Shown piece after piece: positions 57,048-64,000 of a DNA stretch of 64,000 bases. The notes beneath the pieces were generated by a model. That model was not told where the DNA came from and did not search any database. It worked only from the letters and a program-made list of their open reading frames with translations. Positions within the stretch are counted from its first letter, which is position 1, and each line of letters opens with the position of its first letter. The stretch comes from Bacillus sp. SLBN-46 (GTDB lineage: Bacteria; Bacillota; Bacilli; Bacillales; Cytobacillaceae), in assembly GCF_031453555.1 (NCBI RefSeq), contig NZ_JAVIZM010000001.1:1247001-1311000 (forward strand), read 5' to 3'. The translations under genes and the position numbers were made by a program.

Positions 57048-57090
57048 AACTATTTTTTCTCTCTTTTAAAATAGATACCATAAAGGAAAA

Positions 57091-57120
57091 CGCCAGTGAT
57101 CGTACTGGCGTTTTTGTTTT
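57091..57120 (+). terminator. Terminator of the sulfide cluster
   Basis: CGCCAGT and ACTGGCG arms, then TTTTTGTTTT. Confidence 0.85.
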
Positions 57121-57232
57121 AAAACACACCACTTTAATTTATGGATAAATCCATAAATTTGGTAATGGTAAATTGGAAATTAGCATGATATGATGGTCTA
57201 AATATATGTATCTAGTAGGGGGAATGTTGTTT

Positions 57233-59149
57233 TTGAAAGCGTTTATACGGTCCTTGATTATTCTTGTTCTATTATTTTCTAGCGTGGGTTCATTTCTCAC
57301 CGGAAAGCCAGTTCAGGCTGAGGGGGTAAGTGGTCCTATTAGTCTGCCATTTAAACCGAATGACACGGCTATTGATCCAAATAAACCAGTGCTTTATGCA
57401 ACAAAACTGGGTAGTAAGATGCTATATGCAGTTAATTTTTCAACAGGTGAAATCAAGACTCTTAATCTACCATATCCGGCTGAGAGATTAGATTTTAACA
57501 ATAATAAGCTTTATGTGACTCAGCATAAAATGAGTCATGATACTTATAATTTTGGTCCATATACTGGCGCAATTGCAGAAGTGGATCCTGACAGCTTTAC
57601 GCTAAGCAATCTATTGGATATCGAACAAGATCCGTATGATATTGCTGTAGACAATAATGGATATATTTATATTGCTCCGGGATCAGGGCAATGGGATGAT
57701 TTAAAAGTATATTCCATGAAGGATAAAAAAGAGGTTGTGCAAACGGTACAATACCCAGGTACATCCATGTATGAAAGAACAAATATCTTTTATAATGCGG
57801 AAACATCAAAGATTTACGGCATTACAACTTCACTGAACCCGAGAGATACTGAAGCTTTTGAAGTGGTAAATGGCATGATTCAAAATCACTATGATTCACC
57901 CTATCACGGCGATTATCCGTTAGATCCATTTGCAAAAATTACGCCAGATGGCGCGAGTATGTACAATAATAGTGGTGTTGTGTTTGAACTTGCTACGTAC
58001 CGGTCAGGGGATATGAGTTATTCCTTCCAATTAGGAAGAAAATATAGTGATTATGAGTTTAGCTTGCAGGATAAACTAACGTTTGCTGCTAGAGTTGATG
58101 GCGGAATCGATGTGTATCAATATAATTCAAATAAGTATTTATACACGATTAGGAAAGATCTTACGGTTCAAAAGCTTCATTTTCAGAATGGGCAATTGAT
58201 TGCTGTCACTACCGACAGTGATGGAAAGTACTCTATGGTTAGTATCGATGCAAAAACAGAGGGGACTGTAGATGCACCGCCGAGCACTCCTGGTACACCA
58301 ACAGATCCGGGGACGCCGACAGACCCAGGAACTCCGACAGACCCAGGAACTCCGACAGACCCTGGTACACCCGGACCTGCGTCACCAGTAGGATGGCTCG
58401 AGGCTGCGACTCTTATTTGGAACGATGATATTGAAGATTTTGATTTTCATGATAACTTTTATGATGGTGTTAAAAATGTGCCACTAGATAGTTTGTTAGG
58501 TTTCCATTTTGATCTGAATGTTGAGCTTGCTGATGAATCCCTAATAACAATAAAAGGACCAGAAGGTTATGTTGAAACATACAATGAGACATATGATGAT
58601 ACCTTAATTGTTATACCAGATATGCTGACAGGCAGTACAACCTACACATTAACGATTAAAAAAGAGGCGTTAACAGGCCCTCAAGGCCAATATTTAGCTA
58701 ATGACATTGTTATCAAGTTCAAAACAGCTTCCAATTGGGAGCAGAATGATGGAAAATGGTATTACTATGATCCGGCTATTGGTGATTATGTGGCAGGCTG
58801 GAAACAGGTTTCGGGAATCTGGTACTACTTCAATGCTGATGGCGAAATGCAAACGGGCTGGCAAAAGGTTAAAAATGTTTGGTATTTCTTTGCAAACAGT
58901 GGTGCGATGAAGACTGGCTGGTTAAAGCAAGGAACAACTTGGTACTACCTTAACGGCAACGGCGCGATGAAAACAGGCTGGTTGAAACAAGGAAGTACTT
59001 GGTACTACTTGGCGGGCAGCGGTGCAATGAAAACGGGGTGGGTTCTAGTCGGCAAAAGCTGGTACTACTTTTACAGCAGCGGTGCCATGGCGTTTAACAC
59101 CAAAATCGGAGGCTACAAGCTAGGACCAACTGGTGCAATGATTAAATAG
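57233..59149 (+). CDS. Secreted propeller protein with choline-binding-type repeats
   Basis: 638 residues from TTG 57233 (AGGGGG 10 bp upstream; ATG 57224 and 57206 are badly spaced). Signal peptide to about residue 30 (VQA-E), a beta-propeller-like part (about 40-345), a Pro/Thr linker of four TPTDPG units (DNA 58291-58362, 18-bp repeats), an SbsA/Ig-like domain (about 390-490), then five to six cell-wall-binding repeats (WQKVKNVWYFFANSGAMKTG and similar). Surface-attached; ligand unknown. Confidence 0.85.
   Translation: MKAFIRSLIILVLLFSSVGSFLTGKPVQAEGVSGPISLPFKPNDTAIDPNKPVLYATKLGSKMLYAVNFSTGEIKTLNLPYPAERLDFNNNKLYVTQHKMSHDTYNFGPYTGAIAEVDPDSFTLSNLLDIEQDPYDIAVDNNGYIYIAPGSGQWDDLKVYSMKDKKEVVQTVQYPGTSMYERTNIFYNAETSKIYGITTSLNPRDTEAFEVVNGMIQNHYDSPYHGDYPLDPFAKITPDGASMYNNSGVVFELATYRSGDMSYSFQLGRKYSDYEFSLQDKLTFAARVDGGIDVYQYNSNKYLYTIRKDLTVQKLHFQNGQLIAVTTDSDGKYSMVSIDAKTEGTVDAPPSTPGTPTDPGTPTDPGTPTDPGTPTDPGTPGPASPVGWLEAATLIWNDDIEDFDFHDNFYDGVKNVPLDSLLGFHFDLNVELADESLITIKGPEGYVETYNETYDDTLIVIPDMLTGSTTYTLTIKKEALTGPQGQYLANDIVIKFKTASNWEQNDGKWYYYDPAIGDYVAGWKQVSGIWYYFNADGEMQTGWQKVKNVWYFFANSGAMKTGWLKQGTTWYYLNGNGAMKTGWLKQGSTWYYLAGSGAMKTGWVLVGKSWYYFYSSGAMAFNTKIGGYKLGPTGAMIK
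58291..58362 (+). repeat. Four tandem 18-bp repeats coding TPTDPG
   Basis: Units start at 58291, 58309, 58327 and 58345; units 3 and 4 differ at one base. They make a flexible linker. Confidence 0.85.
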
Positions 59150-59163
59150 ATTAAAAGAAAAAT

Positions 59164-59212
59164 CATTTGAAATGAGTCTTCTAGTGACCCATGTTCAAAT
59201 GGTTTTTTCTAT
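59164..59212 (+). terminator. Terminator of the surface-protein gene
   Basis: CATTTGAA and TTCAAATG arms, loop of about 25 nt, then six T. The rest of 59213-59387 shows nothing definite. Confidence 0.65.
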
Positions 59213-59387
59213 TTAGTCGACTAGTGCCTGTGAAAGCTGGAAAAATGAAAGAACAGTCACTAGTGGAGTCCACTAAGGGCACCAAGCAATCATGGCCAAT
59301 CACTTTTTACTTTATTTATCCACTATGTTTGGTAAAATGTTCAATATTAGTGAAACATAATATGAAAATATCAGAGGGGGAGTACTG

Positions 59388-59672
59388 TTGAAAAAGACAG
59401 TCAATCCAGAGGACAAGCGTTTTAAGATCGCACATAGAGAAGCATTGATAGGTGTCATCCTTGTTATCATTAATTTCATTTGGTGGTATGGCTTTGGCTA
59501 TGGCCTTGGCTCAGGTAACGTCAACAACTACTCATACATATTTGGACTGCCAGCATGGTTCTTTTACAGCTGTATTGTTGGCTTTATTGTAATGGTCATA
59601 CTGGTCATTTTGACCATCAAGTTTTTATTCAAAGATGTACCCTTTGAAGACGAAGAGGGGGAGACTAAATGA
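59388..59672 (+). CDS. YhdT-family membrane protein (DUF997)
   Basis: 94 residues, TTG start behind AGGGGGAG. Two membrane segments (about 20-38 and 57-80). Members precede sodium/pantothenate symporters; here it overlaps panF by 4 bp (ATGA), so the pair probably works together. Confidence 0.88.
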   Translation: MKKTVNPEDKRFKIAHREALIGVILVIINFIWWYGFGYGLGSGNVNNYSYIFGLPAWFFYSCIVGFIVMVILVILTIKFLFKDVPFEDEEGETK

Positions 59673-61120
59673 ACTGGCCCGTTATCACACCGTTGATCAT
59701 CTTCTTACTAATCATTTTTGCAATTGGTCTATGGTCGAACAAAATGGTGATTAAATCGAATTCATTTCTTGAGGAGTATTTTTTAGGGGAACGCCAAATG
59801 GGAGGCTTTATTCTCGCCATGACAATGGTTGCGACCTACGGGAGTGCCAGCAGCTTTATTGGAGGTCCAGGAATCGCCTATACCCAGGGGTTAGGTTGGG
59901 TCTTGTTAGCGATGGCTCAACTGGCAACCGGTTATTTTACCTTAATGGTACTAGGAAAGAAATTTGCTATTGTCGCTCGGCAGTATAAAGCTATCACATT
60001 AATAGACTTTCTGAAAGAACGGTATAAAAGCAAAACAGTCGTGTTACTTGCTGCAGCAAGTATTATTATTTTTCTTTTTTCCTCAATGACAGCCCAGTGG
60101 ATTGGCGGGGCCCGACTGGTTGAAAGCTTAACAGGCCTTTCTTATACAACTGCACTCCTTATTTTTGCGTTTTCGGTCCTTGTATTCGTGATTGTTGGCG
60201 GATTCCGAGCGGTTGCGTTAACGGATACGGTTCAAGGCGTTGTGATGTTTATCGGGACATTAATTCTGCTGATTGCAACCATTAAGGCTGGTGGCGGAAT
60301 CCCCAAAATTATTTCTGATTTAGCAGCAGAGAATCCAAACCTGATTAGCCCGTTTGGTGCGCAGCATAATCTGACTCCGGCTTATGTTTCATCTTTTTGG
60401 ATTTTAGTAGGGGTCGGTGTAGTTGGATTACCACAAATTACGGTGCGTGCGATGTCTTATAAAAATTCTAAGGCCATGCACAGTGCAATTATAATTGGTA
60501 CTATTGTAGTCGGCTTTATCATGCTTGGCATGCACCTGATTGGGGTGTTTGCACGTCCTGTTCTACCAAATGTAAAAATTGGTGATACCGTTATGCCATT
60601 GTTGTCGATGAAGGTCTTGCCACCGTATGTTGCCGGTATTGTCCTAGCAGCTCCTATGGCAGCAATCATGTCCACGGTAGATGCCTTATTAATTCTTGTA
60701 AGCTCTGCATTAGTAAAGGATGTTTATCTTAATTACATCAAGCCGCACGCAGAAGACAACCATGTAAAAAAAGTCAGCTTCAGTGTCACAGCGGTGATTG
60801 GGATTCTTGTCATCCTACTAGCTTTAAGTCCACCTGATTTAATTGTCTGGCTCAATTTATTCTCGTTTGGAGGTCTTGAATCTGTCTTTATTTGGCCTGT
60901 TGTTTTAGGGTTGTATTGGAGTAAGGGAAATAAGTATGGAGCGATAACATCTATGATTGTGGGAATGGGGTCTTATATATTATTAGACCGTTTTCATCCA
61001 AATGCATTTGGCCTTCATACAGTGGTTATGCCAATTTTACTTTCATTTCTTTGTTTTGTACTAGTAAGCTTGATGACAAGTCAAAAAGAAGCAGTTCTTC
61101 AAATGAAGCATGAATCATAA
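59669..61120 (+). CDS. panF: Sodium/pantothenate symporter
   Basis: 483 residues, 13 predicted membrane segments of the solute:sodium symporter family. FLGERQMGGFILAMTMVATYGSASSFIGGPG is the family signature region. Pantothenate is favoured over other solutes because of the YhdT partner. Confidence 0.88.
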   Translation: MNWPVITPLIIFLLIIFAIGLWSNKMVIKSNSFLEEYFLGERQMGGFILAMTMVATYGSASSFIGGPGIAYTQGLGWVLLAMAQLATGYFTLMVLGKKFAIVARQYKAITLIDFLKERYKSKTVVLLAAASIIIFLFSSMTAQWIGGARLVESLTGLSYTTALLIFAFSVLVFVIVGGFRAVALTDTVQGVVMFIGTLILLIATIKAGGGIPKIISDLAAENPNLISPFGAQHNLTPAYVSSFWILVGVGVVGLPQITVRAMSYKNSKAMHSAIIIGTIVVGFIMLGMHLIGVFARPVLPNVKIGDTVMPLLSMKVLPPYVAGIVLAAPMAAIMSTVDALLILVSSALVKDVYLNYIKPHAEDNHVKKVSFSVTAVIGILVILLALSPPDLIVWLNLFSFGGLESVFIWPVVLGLYWSKGNKYGAITSMIVGMGSYILLDRFHPNAFGLHTVVMPILLSFLCFVLVSLMTSQKEAVLQMKHES

Positions 61121-61208
61121 GGACAGATGAATTTAATATTTTTGTTGCAATTTTGTTCATAAATTTCTAGAATTAATTAACAGAAATTTATTGAATGAGG
61201 TGTACCCA

Positions 61209-61448
61209 TTGGTAAATGTTATTGAATACTTGTCGGCACTTATTTTGCCAGGGTTACTAGTCCTGCTTTTTACACGGGTCACTTATAATCGACTAATCGG
61301 CCTAGTTCTAACGGTTGCTTTGATCGCTGCCTCTGTATATAAAGGTTATACGAATACCTTCGTGTTAATTGTCATTGATGCTTTCTCCTTGACTGCCGGT
61401 TTCTGGCTGGCGGCTAAAATGAAGCCAAGAGCAGTGAAGAAGACCTAG
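61209..61448 (+). CDS. csbA: CsbA family small membrane protein
   Basis: 79 residues from TTG 61209, 8 bp after GAGGTG. Three hydrophobic segments; VLTVALIAASVYKGYT is nearly invariant in CsbA. In B. subtilis it is a sigma-B-dependent gene next to uvrBA, as here. Function unknown. Confidence 0.85.
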   Translation: MVNVIEYLSALILPGLLVLLFTRVTYNRLIGLVLTVALIAASVYKGYTNTFVLIVIDAFSLTAGFWLAAKMKPRAVKKT

Positions 61449-61468
61449 TAATCTAACATATCTACGTA

Positions 61469-61496
61469 GTCTGTCAGGAAACTGGCAGGCTTTTTA
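61469..61496 (+). terminator. Terminator of csbA
   Basis: GTCTGTCAG and CTGGCAGGC-type arms, then five T. Confidence 0.8.
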
Positions 61497-61522
61497 TTAT
61501 ATTAAATGAAAAATCAAAAAAA

Positions 61523-61536
61523 CGAATACTAGTTCG
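61523..61536 (+). promoter_or_regulatory. LexA (SOS) box upstream of uvrB
   Basis: CGAATACTAGTTCG differs at one base from the Bacillus consensus CGAAC-N4-GTTCG. A TAGAAT at 61569-61574 may be the -10. Confidence 0.85.
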
Positions 61537-61673
61537 CATATTGTTGGTTTGTTTTTGGGGTATTGTGGTAGAATGTTAATATGAAATTTTAGAGGATACA
61601 CTTTCCAGCACCATCCCGGTCAATAACTAGATTTTTAGCTGAAAAGTGATTTATTTGTACGGGAGGAAATCGT

Positions 61674-63653
61674 GTGAAAGACCAATTTGAATTAGTCTCA
61701 GCGTACTCTCCACAGGGGGATCAGCCGGAAGCCATCCGCCAGTTAGTCGAGGGGATTCGAAATAATAAGCGTCATCAAACACTCCTTGGGGCGACAGGAA
61801 CAGGAAAGACGTTCACCGTTTCTAACGTGATTAAAGAGGTTAATAAACCAACCCTTGTCATTGCCCACAACAAAACATTGGCAGGACAGCTGTACAGCGA
61901 GTTCAAGGAATTTTTCCCGAACAACGCGGTAGAGTATTTTGTCAGCTACTATGATTACTATCAACCGGAAGCGTATGTGCCGCAAACCGATACCTTCATT
62001 GAAAAAGATGCTAGCATTAACGATGAAATTGATAAATTGCGCCACTCAGCCACTTCTGCTCTTTTTGAACGGAAAGATGTCATCATCATCGCCAGTGTCT
62101 CTTGTATCTATGGTCTCGGTTCTCCAGAAGAATATCGTGAGATGGTCCTTTCACTAAGAAGCGGTATGGAAATCGAGCGCAATCACCTGCTCCATCGCTT
62201 AGTCGATATTCAATATGAACGAAATGATATTGATTTTAAACGCGGTACCTTTCGGGTTCGTGGAGACGTGGTCGAGATTTTCCCCGTTTCACGTGATGAG
62301 CATTGTGTGCGCGTAGAATTTTTCGGTGATGAAATCGACCGGATTCGTGAAGTGGATGCGCTCACAGGTGAAATTATTGGTGAACGCGAGCATATCGCCA
62401 TTTTTCCAGCCTCCCACTTCGTTACACGAGAAGAGAAAATGCGCGTTGCCATTCAGAATATAGAAAAAGAACTGGAGGAACGCCTTGAGGAGCTGCGAGC
62501 GGACAATAAGTTACTTGAAGCCCAGCGAATTGAACAGCGGACCCGTTATGATTTAGAAATGATGAGAGAAATGGGTTTTTGTTCAGGCATTGAAAATTAT
62601 TCACGTCACCTTACCTTAAGGCCGGCAGGATCGACGCCGTATACACTGCTGGATTATTTTCCAGAAGATTTTCTACTGATTATCGATGAGTCCCATGTTA
62701 CCCTGCCACAAATCAGGGGTATGTTTAATGGGGACAAAGCAAGGAAACAAGTCCTCGTGGACCATGGTTTCCGTCTGCCATCGGCTCTTGATAACCGGCC
62801 GTTAACGTTTGATGAATTTGATAAGCATGTTCACAACGCCATCTTTGTTTCGGCGACTCCTGGACCATATGAGCTGGAGCATACGCCTGACATGGTTCAG
62901 CAAATCATCCGCCCGACTGGACTATTAGATCCAACGATTGAGGTCCGACCGATTGAGGGACAAATTGATGATTTAATCGGTGAAATTCACGAGCGTGTGA
63001 AGAAAAACGAACGTGTCCTTGTCACGACTTTGACGAAGAAAATGTCAGAGGATTTAACCGATTATCTAAAAGAAATTGGAATTAAAGTTCAATATTTACA
63101 CTCAGAAGTAAAAACGCTAGAACGGATTGAAATCATCCGCGAACTGCGAATGGGGAAATATGACGTTCTTATTGGAATCAACCTGCTCCGTGAAGGTCTG
63201 GATATTCCCGAAGTGTCACTCATAACCATACTTGATGCGGACAAAGAAGGCTTCCTCCGATCCGAGCGCTCCCTCATTCAGACGATTGGACGCGCAGCAC
63301 GGAATGCCAATGGGCATGTCATTATGTACGCTGATCGCATGACGAATTCGATGGAGCTGGCGATTGGCGAAACAAGGCGGCGCCGTATCATCCAAGAAGA
63401 ATATAACGAAAAGCATGGGATAACGCCAAAGACTATTCAAAAAGCAATCCGTGAAGTCATACGTGCGACACATGCGGCCGAGGAGCAAGAAGAGTACACA
63501 CCAGCCGCATCCTTCAGCAAGATGAACAAGAAGGAAAGAGAAAAGCTGATTGCTACGATGGAACAAGAGATGAAGGTAGAAGCAAAGGCATTAAACTTCG
63601 AACGTGCTGCCGAGCTTCGTGACCTATTATTGGAACTTAAAGCGGAAGGATGA
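61674..63653 (+). CDS. uvrB: Excinuclease ABC subunit B
   Basis: 659 residues, start GTG behind GGGAGGAA. Walker [10 protein letters not shown] (about 39-47), beta-hairpin region [19 protein letters not shown] box, helicase motif [11 protein letters not shown] and a C-terminal UVR domain (about 620-655). DNA-damage recognition and strand opening with UvrA. SOS-controlled by the LexA box. Confidence 0.98.
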   Translation: MKDQFELVSAYSPQGDQPEAIRQLVEGIRNNKRHQTLLGATGTGKTFTVSNVIKEVNKPTLVIAHNKTLAGQLYSEFKEFFPNNAVEYFVSYYDYYQPEAYVPQTDTFIEKDASINDEIDKLRHSATSALFERKDVIIIASVSCIYGLGSPEEYREMVLSLRSGMEIERNHLLHRLVDIQYERNDIDFKRGTFRVRGDVVEIFPVSRDEHCVRVEFFGDEIDRIREVDALTGEIIGEREHIAIFPASHFVTREEKMRVAIQNIEKELEERLEELRADNKLLEAQRIEQRTRYDLEMMREMGFCSGIENYSRHLTLRPAGSTPYTLLDYFPEDFLLIIDESHVTLPQIRGMFNGDKARKQVLVDHGFRLPSALDNRPLTFDEFDKHVHNAIFVSATPGPYELEHTPDMVQQIIRPTGLLDPTIEVRPIEGQIDDLIGEIHERVKKNERVLVTTLTKKMSEDLTDYLKEIGIKVQYLHSEVKTLERIEIIRELRMGKYDVLIGINLLREGLDIPEVSLITILDADKEGFLRSERSLIQTIGRAARNANGHVIMYADRMTNSMELAIGETRRRRIIQEEYNEKHGITPKTIQKAIREVIRATHAAEEQEEYTPAASFSKMNKKEREKLIATMEQEMKVEAKALNFERAAELRDLLLELKAEG

Positions 63654-63660
63654 CGTACAC

Positions 63661-64000
63661 ATGGCGATGGAGAAACTGGTTGTTAAAGGCGCCAGAGCCC
63701 ACAATTTAAAAAATATTGATGTCACCATTCCGAGAGATAAGCTTGTAGTGTTGACGGGGCTTTCCGGTTCAGGGAAGTCCTCGCTCGCATTTGATACGAT
63801 TTATGCAGAAGGGCAGCGCCGGTATGTAGAATCCCTGTCTGCCTATGCCCGGCAATTTTTAGGTCAGATGGATAAGCCTGATGTTGATGCAATTGAAGGT
63901 TTATCCCCTGCCATTTCTATCGATCAAAAAACAACAAGCCGGAACCCGCGCTCAACAGTCGGGACCGTGACAGAGATCTATGATTATTTACGATTATTAT
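63661..64000 (+). CDS. uvrA: Excinuclease ABC subunit A (5' part only)
   Basis: ATG 63661, 7 bp after uvrB, open to the window end (113 codons). [17 protein letters not shown], Walker [14 protein letters not shown] and [19 protein letters not shown] are invariant UvrA sequences. Damage-sensing ATPase of nucleotide excision repair. Confidence 0.97.
   Translation, partial: MAMEKLVVKGARAHNLKNIDVTIPRDKLVVLTGLSGSGKSSLAFDTIYAEGQRRYVESLSAYARQFLGQMDKPDVDAIEGLSPAISIDQKTTSRNPRSTVGTVTEIYDYLRLL

Noticed and set aside
59191..59391. 66-residue open frame between the surface protein and yhdT
   Set aside because: Starts within the terminator stem, has no ribosome binding site and shows no protein-like pattern.

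Overview
The window looks like chromosome of a Gram-positive, low-GC Bacillaceae bacterium, probably close to Neobacillus. The basis is the Bacillus-type order prfB / yitT-like gene / cytochrome c551 / ftsEX / ctpB / minJ, the csbA-uvrB-uvrA block, AGGAGG-type ribosome binding sites, frequent TTG and GTG starts, and CsoR, CadC, Fur, WalR and LexA sites of Bacillus type. The genus is an inference. I recognised no rRNA, tRNA, CRISPR array, prophage or transposase.

Layout. 1-2.9 kb: the end of one multiheme c-type cytochrome and a secreted Ig-domain plus nine-haem cytochrome split by a frameshift. 3-5.6 kb: an interrupted exported protein and a SEC-C/TPR protein on the minus strand. 5.8-15 kb: conserved housekeeping and cell-envelope block (prfB with its programmed frameshift, YitT protein, cccB, ftsE, ftsX, M23 hydrolase, ctpB, minJ). 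15-19.8 kb: MFS transporter, TetR-regulated ABC exporter, PF06541 protein. 20-24.9 kb: nosD-nosL-nosY-nosF (nitrous oxide reductase maturation, no nosZ in the window) followed by a NarX/NarL-type two-component pair. 25-29.3 kb: chromate transporter, NlpC/P60 hydrolase, amino-acid ABC importer. 29.6-32.7 kb: Met/His-rich membrane protein, polyferredoxin-type membrane protein, BNR lipoprotein. 32.9-52.9 kb: a metal-handling region with cadC-cadA-methyltransferase-czcD, a Fur-controlled FTR1 iron permease, a DsbD/CcdA-like protein, an Fnr-type propeller lipoprotein, copZ, copA, a YdhK lipoprotein, two multicopper oxidases, a sensor kinase/response regulator, several tiny membrane proteins and DoxX. 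53-57 kb: an orphan HhH/nuclease-like protein and a sulfane-sulfur cluster (DsrE, TusA, SQR-like, DUF1641). 57-64 kb: secreted choline-binding-repeat protein, YhdT-PanF, csbA, uvrB and the start of uvrA.

Most notable observations. (1) Seven promoters between 39 and 53 kb share one architecture: two CTNCA half-sites 11 bp apart, the second inside an ACTTTCTNCA core, and a -10 hexamer starting exactly 24 nt after the core start. They precede the kinase/regulator pair itself, copZ, the DsbD-like gene, SHOCT and DoxX genes and a multicopper oxidase. This looks like one metal (probably copper) two-component regulon. (2) The cadA reading frame is interrupted by UGA exactly at the first Cys of the N-terminal CxxC metal site, so either selenocysteine or a nonsense mutation. 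(3) Six copies of GCGGAA occur at exactly 21-bp spacing downstream of ctpB.

Caveat: three other genes carry a single frameshift or stop (about 1440, 3451 and 39780). Sequencing error or recent gene decay is therefore a live alternative for some of the odd observations.
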